This document shows positions 16,176 through 25,963 of a stretch of 64,000 nt of DNA, piece by piece; the stretch's first letter is position 1; each line of letters starts with the position of its first letter. Made by a program: the position numbers and the translations under genes. Below the pieces are notes generated by a model that worked only from the letters and a program-made list of their open reading frames with translations, was not told the DNA's origin and ran no database searches. Location of the stretch: NCBI GenBank assembly GCA_016926475.1, contig JAFGON010000023.1:5910-69909 (forward strand), written 5' to 3'. Source of the stretch: a candidate division WOR-3 bacterium. Lineage in GTDB: Bacteria; SDB-A.

Positions 16176-19100
16176 TTACCTGACGTGCAGGAATTTCCCG
16201 TTTTCTGAGCCAAAATCAGTCCTGAGCATCCAGAAATACGTTCCAGCTGAAAGGCTTGTCCCTCTGTCGTCTTTTCCGTCCCAACTGACAATGTGAGTGC
16301 CTGCCGGCAGGAAAGTCTCGATTTCTCTGACCTGTCTTCCTGAAATGTCATAGACCAGCCATCTAACCGAGGAATTCCCGGGGAGAGACAGCCTGATAGA
16401 TACCTCGTCCATAAACACGTTGGAAGAGGCAAGTCTGACCGAAAATACTTCGCTGGGTCCGATTGCTTCTGAAGAAGACTCCATGCCCATCGTTTTTTTG
16501 GTCTTAAGCACGAGCCTGTAAGCATCCGACAAAGCGCCAGAGGAGTTTCTGCCCCCGACAAGGAAGAAATCCCGTACTTCCACGGTGTCTGAAGAACCTT
16601 CCGCTTCCCTTGCGGTTATCGAGGCGCTTGAAAGGGGAGAAGGAAGATTGTCTATTTGATACCAACCATAACCGTTTTCATAGAGGTACGAATTTGCCGA
16701 AAACACACCCGAACTCTGACCTCCCGCAAAGACCATGTATGAACCAGATGAACCCGCGGAAATTTTACCGGTGTTTCTAAGAGGTGTTCTGTAGTCCGTG
16801 CTCCAGTTTATCACGACGGGAGAGGCCGCGCTCACCCTTCCGAAATAGACGTTGCCCCCGTAGATATCCCCTCCGGCCAGCGCAATGCCTTCCCTTGAAC
16901 TTACGGAAAGACCTCCTTCAAAACCTCCGGGAAGAGGAGAAGCCAACATGAACTCTTCTGAATTTTCGTCAAAGAAATAACATGAAGGCTTTTCTGTCAA
17001 ATTGCTCTCGATCACGTAGATGTAATCGCCTCCGATGCCTTCAAAAAACGCCAGCACCGGCGAGTTGACGGTGTTGGGTAAGTCCTGGGTCTGGAAGCTT
17101 CCAGTTAACTTGTCAAAGATAATTAGTTTTCCGGCGAGAGAAGAGTCGGAACTCAGCATATAAACTTTGTCCGTGGCGCTGACTCCCTGAGCGTCGGTTA
17201 TTTTGTAAGGAATGGAAGAAACAACCGACCAGACGTTGCCAGTGGCGTCGTATTTCATGTGAAGCGTGTCTCCGAATACATTGACATCCCCCGCGTCGTC
17301 TATCCAAGAAACAGGACCGGCGACGGCTATAGGCATGTCGGCTATCGGCTCCCATGACGGCGTGACGCATCTTACAGAGTAAATTGAGGTGTCGTTATGG
17401 GGATTCGCGTCTCCGGGGTATTCGATTATTATTTTCTTTATGTAGTGGTGGTCTTCGACAAGGTCCACGTCTCCAAAATCGACTATGACGCTGTCCAGAT
17501 AAGAAAGCCCCGTGACGTCGCGGGTTTCATTCATCAGGACTGATCCGCTGTTTATGTCGGTCACGACGGCTCTTACAGAGAAGTTCGCCGTCTGAGTCCC
17601 GTTGTTTTTGACAACTTCTCTTATACTGCTAGACCCCGCGGGTTGGAAGACACCCTGTATGTTCGGGTCTCCCCCTCCGACAAAAGCGTCTTTGTCCACC
17701 GAGGAGCTCAGGTAGATGTTGTCTATTACGCACGCGCCGTAGTTCTGGGTGGCATAGTAGGCAAAAGCCACTTCAATTTTAGAAGCGTTCGCGAACGAAT
17801 CGCTTACGTCGGCTGAGTCAAGCGCCCTGAAGCTCGGAGTCGTCGCCCTGTAGTATGTCTTTATCTCCTGCCAAGCGGTCCAGGAGCCTTCTTTCAATCC
17901 GCACATCAAGACTTTTATCGAGTCGTAGGCGTTGTTGAAGCCTATCCCCCAGACAAAATACTGAAGGTCTACAGGGTTCCATTCCGCAGGCGATTTTATC
18001 GTGTCCACCAGAGGAGTGCTGTGGGATGAAGTATTGCCTATCCAAGCGCTGTAGTTTCCGGCGTTGTCGAGTTCGAGAGAACTCACTGTCCCTTCGTCTC
18101 TTATGTTCCAGCCGTTGGGCCAGTTTACGCTTACTGTGTGCGTCCAGTCCCATTTCGCCTGATCCTCGAAGTTCCAGACAACTTCCTCGAGGTATGGTCT
18201 GTTTAGAAGCCAGACATTGTCTATGCCGAAGAACCTATCGTAAGAGGGACCTTCCCTGTGTGTGTATATCACACCGACCTGGACGCTGTCCGCGCCAAAA
18301 AGCTGGAGTATCTCCTGGTAAAACCAGTTGGGGTTTGTGTTTGTGGTGTAGAAATAAACCGCCTCCCAGTCTCCCCAGACCGTGTTTCTGAAAGTCCTCA
18401 ACATGACTATGGCGGTATCGCCTTGAACGCTTGTGCTCTTTCTGAGGCAGCCTGTCCAGCATAGATACTGATAATCCACAGACACGGGGGCTGAGGGTGA
18501 AAATGTCGTGTCGCATACGTAGTTTTTCCCGGTTCCTATAGCCCACATGCTCCAATTGTCCCCACTCGTCATCTCCCATCCAGAGTACCATGAGGAGGAT
18601 TTTCTCTCCCAATTCGAGGATATCTTCCACCCTTGGTTGCCGGGTTCGAACGTCCAAGGAGGGTCGAAATAACCGGAAGCGCCTACCTCGATATAGTGCG
18701 GTGGAGACCATTGGCCTATGAGCGTTGTGTCTGACTGGATTCTAGCTCTCGTCCTTATCCCGTAAAGACCTTCGGCTGACCATTGGTGTATGGCGTTTCT
18801 GTCGGTGCTCCAACTGGAATAAGCGCTGTCGCCCCAGCTGAACTGGTATTCGAGAGTCCCCATTCCTGTAATAGCAGAATCGGAGAGGAAAGCGTAGTTT
18901 GTCGACACGTATCCCCACGTTGGTCCGAAGGGAGGGTGTAGAGGTCCTATCAACGGACGCATAAAAGTGTCCACCCTTATATCGTCAATGTAGAATCCTG
19001 GTCCGTTTCCTGTCGTCCCGTTGTTATCGGAGAGCCTCCAGAGAATCTGCAGATCCGTGTAGTTTTTTATACCGGTCAAATTGACGCTGTAGAGGGTCCA

Positions 19101-21218
19101 GTTGGACGAAGACCCCGTCCAGCCGGGCAAAGTCGCTCCCATCCAAGATACGTTGAATGTTCCCGTGTAAATCGGATTTACATTTTCGCTCGGGATCGTG
19201 TCCCAATTTCTTCCGTTGCTGTTCCATCCGCTCGGCATTGAAGCGGAGCCGTAAAACAAATCAACGCCGTCTTCGTTGTAAGCGCTTTCGTACCACATCC
19301 AGAAGAAAAGAACCGCTGAATCGGCAAAAGACGTGTTGATATCCGGAGTTCTGAACCAACTCGCATTTTGATCGTATATTCCGTCGAGGTCTGTCGCGGT
19401 GACGTTCACGCCCGACCTGGCCGACAAGGGGCCAACTACGGGTATTCCCCTCTGCCAGTCACCGGAAAAATAGTATCCGGCGGTGTCCATCTCGAACTCA
19501 AACCCGCTGTAATAAACAGTCCTGGCGTGAAGGGCGACGGTCAAATGTTCAGGAGACCACCCGGAAAGCCTTGTAGTGTCGCCGGAATCTCTGACCCTCG
19601 ATCTGACGAAATACGTCCCTACCTCGTCGTAAGTTTTCTGTGCTAAGGGGTAGATATTCCATCCGGAATAGGTCCCGTCTCCCCAGTCGAATTGGTATTC
19701 GACCGCTCCAGCGACAACTTCAGAAGTGAAGTTGTATGAATTATAAGTTATACAGGTATCCGGACCTGTCGGCGCGGTAGTGGGTCCCGGTATCAGCATA
19801 ACTGTGTCGAGTCTTATATCGTCTATGTAAAAACCTGCTCTGTTTCCGGTTGTTCCGTCGTTGTCCCCGAGCCTCCAAAGAAGTCTTAAATCCGTGGCGT
19901 ATTTGTACGGGGTCAGGTCCACCTGGTAGAGCGTCCAAATAGGATTCGAACCTGTCCAGCCGGGCATGGTCGTGCTTGTCCACGTGACGTTGTAGCTGCC
20001 TGTGTATGCGGGGACTATGCTCGCGCTCGGCACGGTGTCCCAGTAATAACCCGCGTTGTTCAGCCCCCACGTGAAGGAAGCGCTTCCTACCCAGAGGTTG
20101 ACTCCGTCGTAATCCTGGCGGGAGTCATACCACATCCAGAAATCGAGGATGACCGAATCGCACATTGAAAGGTTTACCTCGGGCGTGTTCAGCCAGCTCG
20201 CGTTCGTGTAGTAATTTTCGTTTAACCTGGTCGCCCAAACATTTCCCCCGCTTCGGGCTCTAAACGGACCTGAAAGCGGAATACCCCACTGCCAGTCCCC
20301 GAGCTGGTGCAGGCCGACGAAACCTCCGTCGTCGACTTCAAAACCCCAATAATAAGCGGTTTTCGGAGTCACCATGACGGCGAGAAGAGGTGGGGACCAG
20401 TTTGAAACCAGCGAACTGTCGTTGGCGTCACGGATCCTGGTCTGGACGAAATACGTTCCGGGGGTGGTCCAGGAGCGGGAAGACGAGGTTGAAATATCCC
20501 ACGCCGAATAGCCACCGTCCCCCCACGAGAACTGGTATTCGTAATCTCCTGGTACGACTTCCGAAGTATAGACGTAATTTGTCTCTACGAGTCCGCTGTC
20601 AGTCCCTAAAGGTGCCGTCGTTGGACCCGGGATGTTTCCCCCCTGAAACGTCATTATTGAGATGTTGTCCAGACCCAGGTAAAAGTCGGGCCTGAGAGGG
20701 GAACCTCCCCCTCCCCTGTAGGCAAAACCTAACTGAATGGTGTCATAACCCATTGCGTAAGATGAGATGTCGACGGAATCCCATATCGAAAGATCTGTGC
20801 CGTAATAATATTTCAACTGCTGCCAGTTCGTCCAAGCACCCGCGGCACAGCTCCGTATAAGAATTGAAGCGGTGTCGCGGTCTCTGCCAGCCCTGTAATT
20901 GTAACCTATGGAATACTTCAGCCATTGAGTGTAGAAAAGAGAGTCCGAAATCTTGGGCGAATAGAGAGTGTCCCTGAGGACATAGTTGCCGGCTCTGTTG
21001 CTGCATATCCACATGCTCATCGTCAATGGGTCAAGAGGCCTTATGGCTTCCTGGTCGTAAACCCTCCACTGCCACCTGCGGGGCCAGTTTTGACCCTGTA
21101 TTCTCTTGGCGGAGTTCCATCCGTCGGCCCAGGGATCTGTCTCAAAATCCCAGAAATGATAAGCCGACAGAGTGTAAGCTGTAATCAGCAAACTCAAAAA
21201 AATTACTATTTTTTTCAT
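16176..21218 (-). CDS. Giant secreted multidomain protein (PKD-like, MAM/ConA-like, Kelch-like, FlgD-like tail)
   Basis: 1680 residues starting at the ATG at 21218, which has GGAGGGG before it; an ATG four codons upstream overlaps the previous stop. After a signal peptide there are alternating modules: PKD-like Ig repeats with the signature EYQFSWGDGxYSxW (at least four), and about 190-residue lectin/MAM-like domains. Two of these are clear copies (ARSGxNVxAT ... DFWMWYxS ... LPGWTGS ... GFYIDDIRxDT). A Kelch-like propeller covers about residues 1300-1560. The end is a FlgD-like tail (VYDISGRQVREIE ... SAGTYFWMLRT). No catalytic motif is seen. Its place directly after a PilY1-like gene suggests a surface adhesin exported or displayed with the pilus; this is inference. 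Confidence 0.8.
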   Translation of the reverse strand: MKKIVIFLSLLITAYTLSAYHFWDFETDPWADGWNSAKRIQGQNWPRRWQWRVYDQEAIRPLDPLTMSMWICSNRAGNYVLRDTLYSPKISDSLFYTQWLKYSIGYNYRAGRDRDTASILIRSCAAGAWTNWQQLKYYYGTDLSIWDSVDISSYAMGYDTIQLGFAYRGGGGSPLRPDFYLGLDNISIMTFQGGNIPGPTTAPLGTDSGLVETNYVYTSEVVPGDYEYQFSWGDGGYSAWDISTSSSRSWTTPGTYFVQTRIRDANDSSLVSNWSPPLLAVMVTPKTAYYWGFEVDDGGFVGLHQLGDWQWGIPLSGPFRARSGGNVWATRLNENYYTNASWLNTPEVNLSMCDSVILDFWMWYDSRQDYDGVNLWVGSASFTWGLNNAGYYWDTVPSASIVPAYTGSYNVTWTSTTMPGWTGSNPIWTLYQVDLTPYKYATDLRLLWRLGDNDGTTGNRAGFYIDDIRLDTVMLIPGPTTAPTGPDTCITYNSYNFTSEVVAGAVEYQFDWGDGTYSGWNIYPLAQKTYDEVGTYFVRSRVRDSGDTTRLSGWSPEHLTVALHARTVYYSGFEFEMDTAGYYFSGDWQRGIPVVGPLSARSGVNVTATDLDGIYDQNASWFRTPDINTSFADSAVLFFWMWYESAYNEDGVDLFYGSASMPSGWNSNGRNWDTIPSENVNPIYTGTFNVSWMGATLPGWTGSSSNWTLYSVNLTGIKNYTDLQILWRLSDNNGTTGNGPGFYIDDIRVDTFMRPLIGPLHPPFGPTWGYVSTNYAFLSDSAITGMGTLEYQFSWGDSAYSSWSTDRNAIHQWSAEGLYGIRTRARIQSDTTLIGQWSPPHYIEVGASGYFDPPWTFEPGNQGWKISSNWERKSSSWYSGWEMTSGDNWSMWAIGTGKNYVCDTTFSPSAPVSVDYQYLCWTGCLRKSTSVQGDTAIVMLRTFRNTVWGDWEAVYFYTTNTNPNWFYQEILQLFGADSVQVGVIYTHREGPSYDRFFGIDNVWLLNRPYLEEVVWNFEDQAKWDWTHTVSVNWPNGWNIRDEGTVSSLELDNAGNYSAWIGNTSSHSTPLVDTIKSPAEWNPVDLQYFVWGIGFNNAYDSIKVLMCGLKEGSWTAWQEIKTYYRATTPSFRALDSADVSDSFANASKIEVAFAYYATQNYGACVIDNIYLSSSVDKDAFVGGGDPNIQGVFQPAGSSSIREVVKNNGTQTANFSVRAVVTDINSGSVLMNETRDVTGLSYLDSVIVDFGDVDLVEDHHYIKKIIIEYPGDANPHNDTSIYSVRCVTPSWEPIADMPIAVAGPVSWIDDAGDVNVFGDTLHMKYDATGNVWSVVSSIPYKITDAQGVSATDKVYMLSSDSSLAGKLIIFDKLTGSFQTQDLPNTVNSPVLAFFEGIGGDYIYVIESNLTEKPSCYFFDENSEEFMLASPLPGGFEGGLSVSSREGIALAGGDIYGGNVYFGRVSAASPVVINWSTDYRTPLRNTGKISAGSSGSYMVFAGGQSSGVFSANSYLYENGYGWYQIDNLPSPLSSASITAREAEGSSDTVEVRDFFLVGGRNSSGALSDAYRLVLKTKKTMGMESSSEAIGPSEVFSVRLASSNVFMDEVSIRLSLPGNSSVRWLVYDISGRQVREIETFLPAGTHIVSWDGKDDRGTSLSAGTYFWMLRTDFGSENGKFLHVR

Positions 21219-21229
21219 CTTCCCCTCCA

Positions 21230-23986
21230 TCAGTAAACTTCGTTCCAGTAGACGTATTTCTTTTTAAATCCTGGACCTGTTATCTCTCTGATTATAGGTC
21301 CGGAACTGGTCATCACAATGACCACAGGTCCGTCAGGACCGACAGTGACCTGCGGAGAGGAAGGGACTCCAATGTGTCCGAGGTCTATAGCCTCCAAGAG
21401 TCTGCCTTCGAGCAGCGACGCGACATACATTCTCGCGTAACCCGCTCCAATGTCGCAGGGGCCTGCTTCTGCTGTGTCGGGGGCGAATGTCGTCCAATAT
21501 ACGTTGTTGCTGTAAATGAGAGGAAGAGACGTGACTTTCTCTCCGGGGTGGGTGTGCCTGTAGTAATACCCGTAATCACCAGGAGGGGTCGCTGCTGTCG
21601 TCAACTCGGCCATGTCGGATATTGTCGCCGCCGCGCCGGATGCCGGAGGCGATTTGAGCATTAGGAAGTAACCGACTTTCGTTGTGTCCATTGGGTTGTC
21701 CCTGTTTCCGGAACCCCAGCAATACCAGTGTTCTCCGCTGAAATCTTGAGCTACAGCGACGGGGAAAAAGCAAGTCATGTCGGCGTCGGCCGGGACTCCC
21801 GCGCTCCCGCTGAAAGCTGTATAAACCGACCAATTTGAAGGATTTGTATCTGATTCTGTGTCCATTATCAGGAGGTTTCCGCCCAGATCCGGAGCAACCA
21901 CCATGTCGACGAAGCCGTTTACGTTCATATCCGTCATCGCCAGAGAAGCCGGCACTCCGTTTCCGTTGGGGTTTTCCCATCCTTTTGCCCATGCGGTGTT
22001 TCCGGTCAAAGCGTAAAAAGCGAAGAAATCTCCCGTGTCCGCTACGAAAGATCCTGAAGTGTCGGGGACGTATCCCCCACCCATGAAAAATCCCCACATG
22101 GGAATTGCCGTGTCGTTGCTGACGGGGTCCACATCCACTTTGAACTGACCCGCTGTGGGCTGGGACCAGGTGTCTCCAAACCTTTTATAAAGGCCTCCGA
22201 TGAGAGTTCCGGATATTTCGGTGATCAACTTGGGATAAGAAGAAGTGTCTGTCGGCGCCGGCACCTCGGTTATATCGAGAATTATGTAGTTGTTGCCGCC
22301 TTCTCTCTGCCCCACAATCAAAATTGTTCGCCAGTCGGTCGGGTCTTTCACACCGTCTCCGTCCAAGTCGGCCCACAAATCGGCGGCGGTGACCGGTCCG
22401 TCTAAAATATAGGTGTGCTGGTTGTCGAGCGCCCAAACCCTGAGTTTGTTCATCGCGAATTTCGGCACCCAAGCCCAGACTTCATGCCCGGTAGAGGCGT
22501 CTATACAGTGAAGCGTACCCGTGTTTGTACCGACGTACACCCTTTTTCTGCTGTCTCTGTAAGCGTGGTTTTTTCTGTAAACCACGTATGACGGGTCGCC
22601 TGTGTAAAATGGGCTCGGGGCGCCTATCATCAGAGGAGCGCTGTGAAATATGTCTCCCATCTTCCATCCAGGAGACGCGTTGCTGTAACCCTCTCTCGTC
22701 CTCTGGACGATGAGGTCTTTTTCCCAGGCGGTGCCGACGTTGACTTCCGAGGGCAGGACATTCAGAAAACTGAAGTCGGATTTGAGTCCAAGCTGATTCG
22801 TGTAGAAAATTTTTCTGCTCGCGGAAGGGGTCTGCTGAAGAGATTCTCCCGCGGTCCAGATTTCAGAACCCAAAAATGTGTCGCCCGTGAAAACGACAGC
22901 TCTGAGCTGACCATCCCAAAACCCTCCTCCCTGAGGACGGAAAGTCGCGTAAACTATCGCCGTGTCGCTTATCATAGTCCTGACAACAGGGACACTCGCC
23001 GGTGAGAACGAAAAGTTGTTCTCGAGAATCGACTGGAAAATATCATGCAGGGATTGAGCGAGCTCATCGGCGGTCTGAGCTATATAGGCGTAACCCTCGC
23101 AGTAATGAAAAGAAGGAGGCAGGGCTTGATAGCCCGTCGAGTAGGCGGATTTTGGGTTGTACCATCCGTTTGATGACCCCCAACCGCTTCCAATGGGTTG
23201 TGGCCATGTCCACGGATTGTGAACGTGTGTGTGGGGGGGGTTGTACATCATGTCTGAATAGTTGTATTTATCGAGATTGTCGGTCCCTCCCCAGTATGCC
23301 GCCCAGTTCAGTTCGTTTCTTCCTTTTTGTGTTATTCCTGTGCCGAAACCGACCATGAAAGCCGGAATATCTCTGTCTTGGTTGCTCACCGAGGCTTCTC
23401 GGACAAGCGACCAGCTTCCGAGCCAGTCGTTTGATTCGGTTATCTGGGTGTAAGACGCGTTTGTTCCATAGCCGTTTGATTCCCCGTCAGTTATATGTAT
23501 CAGGTAATAACTCCTGCAGTCGAGGTCTGGATGGGTTGAGTCGTATTCGTGTATCCATTTTGAAGAAAAGTAAATCGCAGGGCCGTTAGGAGTCCAACCT
23601 CCATTTGTGGTGTAGTTGATGTGGGACCATATCGTCGAATAGGGCGTCCCGAAAGTGTCCGCTCTCAAAGAACCCGTCGCCTCCCCGGGCAGATAGATAT
23701 ACGGACCGGGGTTGTACGTTCCCGAAGGGGTGTTATAAAAAAATCCAGTTGCCAGATCGACGCCGAGAATATCCCTGTCGGAGTCTTCCACCACTCCGTC
23801 TTTGTCTGCGTCGAGAAGGCTTTTTATGACCTGCAGAGCCTGGGTTATTCTCGATCCGGCCATGCTGCCCGACCTGTCGAGAAAAATCATGGCCGCAGGT
23901 TCAGCCGCGACGCGGAACAGGACTTCATCGTTGGCGAGCAGCAAAGCGGGAAAGACAAGCAAGATAAATAAATTTTTCCACTTCAT
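21230..23986 (-). CDS. PilY1/PilC-like type IV pilus tip protein with VWA domain
   Basis: 918 residues with a signal peptide. Residues about 30-330 form a von Willebrand A domain with the MIDAS motif DRSGSMAGS at 37-45 and an adjacent calcium-loop-like DADKDGVVEDSD. The C-terminal half is a PilY1-type beta-propeller: RVYVGTNTGTLHCIDASTG, then a second calcium-loop-like DLDGDGVKDPTD and repeated blades. PilY1 proteins sit at the pilus tip with minor pilins and mediate adhesion or mechanosensing. Its place after four minor-pilin genes supports this. The stop overlaps an in-frame ATG of the next gene. Confidence 0.88.
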   Translation of the reverse strand: MKWKNLFILLVFPALLLANDEVLFRVAAEPAAMIFLDRSGSMAGSRITQALQVIKSLLDADKDGVVEDSDRDILGVDLATGFFYNTPSGTYNPGPYIYLPGEATGSLRADTFGTPYSTIWSHINYTTNGGWTPNGPAIYFSSKWIHEYDSTHPDLDCRSYYLIHITDGESNGYGTNASYTQITESNDWLGSWSLVREASVSNQDRDIPAFMVGFGTGITQKGRNELNWAAYWGGTDNLDKYNYSDMMYNPPHTHVHNPWTWPQPIGSGWGSSNGWYNPKSAYSTGYQALPPSFHYCEGYAYIAQTADELAQSLHDIFQSILENNFSFSPASVPVVRTMISDTAIVYATFRPQGGGFWDGQLRAVVFTGDTFLGSEIWTAGESLQQTPSASRKIFYTNQLGLKSDFSFLNVLPSEVNVGTAWEKDLIVQRTREGYSNASPGWKMGDIFHSAPLMIGAPSPFYTGDPSYVVYRKNHAYRDSRKRVYVGTNTGTLHCIDASTGHEVWAWVPKFAMNKLRVWALDNQHTYILDGPVTAADLWADLDGDGVKDPTDWRTILIVGQREGGNNYIILDITEVPAPTDTSSYPKLITEISGTLIGGLYKRFGDTWSQPTAGQFKVDVDPVSNDTAIPMWGFFMGGGYVPDTSGSFVADTGDFFAFYALTGNTAWAKGWENPNGNGVPASLAMTDMNVNGFVDMVVAPDLGGNLLIMDTESDTNPSNWSVYTAFSGSAGVPADADMTCFFPVAVAQDFSGEHWYCWGSGNRDNPMDTTKVGYFLMLKSPPASGAAATISDMAELTTAATPPGDYGYYYRHTHPGEKVTSLPLIYSNNVYWTTFAPDTAEAGPCDIGAGYARMYVASLLEGRLLEAIDLGHIGVPSSPQVTVGPDGPVVIVMTSSGPIIREITGPGFKKKYVYWNEVY

Positions 23987-23995
23987 GTTTCCCCC

Positions 23996-24526
23996 TTACC
24001 TTGTCCCTTGAATTCCGGACGGATCCACGACGACGGCTACTGGAAGACAAGCTCTTCCAGAACCGAGTTGTATCTCCATCACCGTGTAGAAAATTCCTTG
24101 GTTCGTGAAAATTTCACCGTCGATTTCGACAGCGTAATGCCACGCTTCTCTCGACAAAATCTTACCCATAAATATTACTTTGACTCCTTCGGGCGATCTT
24201 ATGGGAAACCCTGGGTCGTAACCCTTGAGCCTTTCTATATCAAAGCCGTATTCGTCCGAGCCGTGGTAAAAAATTACCACTGGGTCGTAGACAAAAAAAC
24301 CGGTCGGGAGAGAGGGGTCGTCTTTCAGCTCGTAGTCTTCAAGGATTTCTTTCTTTATATCGTCTGTTTCAAGGGCGGTAGAAGAGACGGATAGATCAGA
24401 CCTCAAAGCGAACCATTTGACAGCCTCTCTCTCCTGAGGAGGGTTTAAATCCATGTCTTGTTCAAAAGCTGAAACGTTTTGGGAAAGAAAAAACGTCAGC
24501 ATAATAAATATCGATATTTTGACCAT
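23996..24526 (-). CDS. Secreted protein of unknown function in the pilus operon
   Basis: 176 residues from the ATG at 24526, preceded by AGGAGGT; the reading frame stays open upstream into the previous gene but that part is rejected. A signal peptide (MVKISIFIMLTFFLSQNVSA) is followed by an acidic, mostly beta-predicted protein with no motif I recognise. Its position between the PilX-like and PilY1-like genes, 9-11 bases from each, suggests a role in assembling or presenting the tip complex (inference). Confidence 0.75.
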   Translation of the reverse strand: MVKISIFIMLTFFLSQNVSAFEQDMDLNPPQEREAVKWFALRSDLSVSSTALETDDIKKEILEDYELKDDPSLPTGFFVYDPVVIFYHGSDEYGFDIERLKGYDPGFPIRSPEGVKVIFMGKILSREAWHYAVEIDGEIFTNQGIFYTVMEIQLGSGRACLPVAVVVDPSGIQGTR

Positions 24527-24537
24527 CTGACCTCCTT

Positions 24538-24981
24538 CTACGGATAGCCCGTAGTCCCGCCGGGGACCGGCGCCGCTGTTGTTCCGACGAGGATTTGAGA
24601 ACGTCCTTTTCTCGGGGACGTTATCTGCTCTTCGCCGGTTATCTTGTATGAATAATTCAGAGCGACAAGAGCTCTTTCGTTTGCCGTCCAGGAAGAAGTG
24701 TAACCCGGTAAAATTTTTGTTGTCTTGGTCATTGTGTCTACGTCGCATTTGACGTTTCCTATCGTGAAAGTGTCTCCATGGTCGGGTTGGTAAACAGTTC
24801 CCAGTGTCGCCGTCACTCTTTCGGCTCCGGCTTCAGTGCCTCTGAAGGCCTGCGTTTTATGCTTTATGACGTCTGTGATTCTGAGATCAGACGTCGCGAG
24901 CATAAAAGCTGCGCCGACAAGAATAGCTCCCGCGACAAGTATGCTCAAAGCCAAGATGAGCGCTATTCCTTTTCTTTTCAT
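24538..24981 (-). CDS. PilX-like minor prepilin
   Basis: 147 residues. The N-terminus has a class III leader ending in a glycine (MKRKG) followed by a hydrophobic helix (IALILALSILVAGAILVG). The usual Glu at mature position 5 is absent, as in PilX/GspK-type tip pilins, and the segment then matches the PilX N-terminal pattern (AFRGTEAGAERV). It would be processed by a prepilin peptidase not encoded here. AAGGGGGG precedes the start. Confidence 0.8.
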   Translation of the reverse strand: MKRKGIALILALSILVAGAILVGAAFMLATSDLRITDVIKHKTQAFRGTEAGAERVTATLGTVYQPDHGDTFTIGNVKCDVDTMTKTTKILPGYTSSWTANERALVALNYSYKITGEEQITSPRKGRSQILVGTTAAPVPGGTTGYP

Positions 24982-24990
24982 CTGCCCCCC

Positions 24991-25596
24991 TTACATCCTG
25001 CTTCTTATTGTTACGACCCGGCTGAAAGTTATCGTGTCCGCCGAAGTCGGATTTTTCACGGCTCTCTGGTTGTAGGTCGTCACCCTCAGTTCTACGTGGG
25101 TGACCGCGAGGTTGTTCGCCGTCACAGCTCCGGTGACGTCGTACGGTATTATGTCAAAACTCTCAACGCCGGGAATCAAAAGGTTATAGACCAGAGCACC
25201 CGCGCTGTATCGGACGTTGTAAACGTTCTTTGAAGCTGCGTCGTAGACGATTCCGAAGGTTTCATAGACTGTGTCGAGCGATCCGTTGCCAAAAGTGGCT
25301 TCAGGGTAAACGTCTGCGAAATAGCAAAACGAATCGTTTCCTGAAGCATTGTAGTGGAGTTTAAAAATCTTGAAAATGGTCGTGTCCTGAAATTCCCTTG
25401 TGTTTCCGGGTATTGCCCTCATCTCTCTCGAAGCTATCCTCAAAATAGCTTCTGCAGACTGTATCGCTTCGGACCTGCCTTCGATAATAGATTGGTGGTT
25501 TCTCTCCTGAGTGTAATAATACACGAGGACGCCCACGAGAGCCAAACCCATGGTCAGGGCGCCCAAAAGTTCGACCAAAGAAAATCCTTTTTTCAT
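24991..25596 (-). CDS. PilW-like minor prepilin
   Basis: 201 residues from the ATG at 25596; the longer in-frame extension overlaps the pilV-type gene and lacks a ribosome site. A type IV prepilin motif KKGFSLVELLGAL with Gly(-1), Phe(+1) and Glu(+5) opens a hydrophobic helix. The rest is a PilW-like globular domain (AEAILRIASREMRAI ... VRYSAGALVYNLL ... FDIIPYDVTG). It starts 5 bases after the preceding pilV-type stop. Confidence 0.82.
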   Translation of the reverse strand: MKKGFSLVELLGALTMGLALVGVLVYYYTQERNHQSIIEGRSEAIQSAEAILRIASREMRAIPGNTREFQDTTIFKIFKLHYNASGNDSFCYFADVYPEATFGNGSLDTVYETFGIVYDAASKNVYNVRYSAGALVYNLLIPGVESFDIIPYDVTGAVTANNLAVTHVELRVTTYNQRAVKNPTSADTITFSRVVTIRSRM

Positions 25597-25601
25597 AATT
25601 C

Positions 25602-25952
25602 TCACCTCTCCGCCACATAGGTGTGAATTGTATCGATGATCTGCTGACCTTGCCTGCTCCTCCAAGAGTATTCGACAGTCATGCTCTTTGCCCTCAGGCC
25701 TGACGTGTCGGGATAGACAGTCCATGTAATATGTGTCGTCCCGAAAATGGAGTCGCCACTCGCTATCGTCTCGTAGTCGATGCTCTTTATCCATTCAAGA
25801 AAATCCTCTAAGTCGTTTATCGCTTGTTTCTCGATTCGGACGCTCAATTCAGCCTCCATGGTCCTGACCCTCGCCGCTCCGAGGGCGACAATACCAATTG
25901 CAAAGAGGACGACGACCACAAGAACTTCGAGATATGAAAATCCTTTTTTCAT
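25602..25952 (-). CDS. PilV-like minor prepilin
   Basis: 116 residues. The prepilin motif KKGFSYLEVLVVVVLFAIG includes Gly(-1) and Glu(+5). The helix is followed by a short globular domain, as in PilV/GspI proteins. It is shorter than most PilV. Spaced 11 bases from the upstream gene and 5 bases from the downstream gene. Confidence 0.8.
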   Translation of the reverse strand: MKKGFSYLEVLVVVVLFAIGIVALGAARVRTMEAELSVRIEKQAINDLEDFLEWIKSIDYETIASGDSIFGTTHITWTVYPDTSGLRAKSMTVEYSWRSRQGQQIIDTIHTYVAER

Positions 25953-25963
25953 AAAAATCTCCC

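Noticed and set aside
18640-18660. GGTTCGAAC reminiscent of a tRNA T-arm
   Set aside because: It lies inside the giant protein gene and no acceptor or anticodon arms can be folded around it.
24527-24748. N-terminal extension of the 176-residue secreted protein
   Set aside because: It overlaps the PilX-like gene and precedes a clear ribosome site and signal peptide at 24526.
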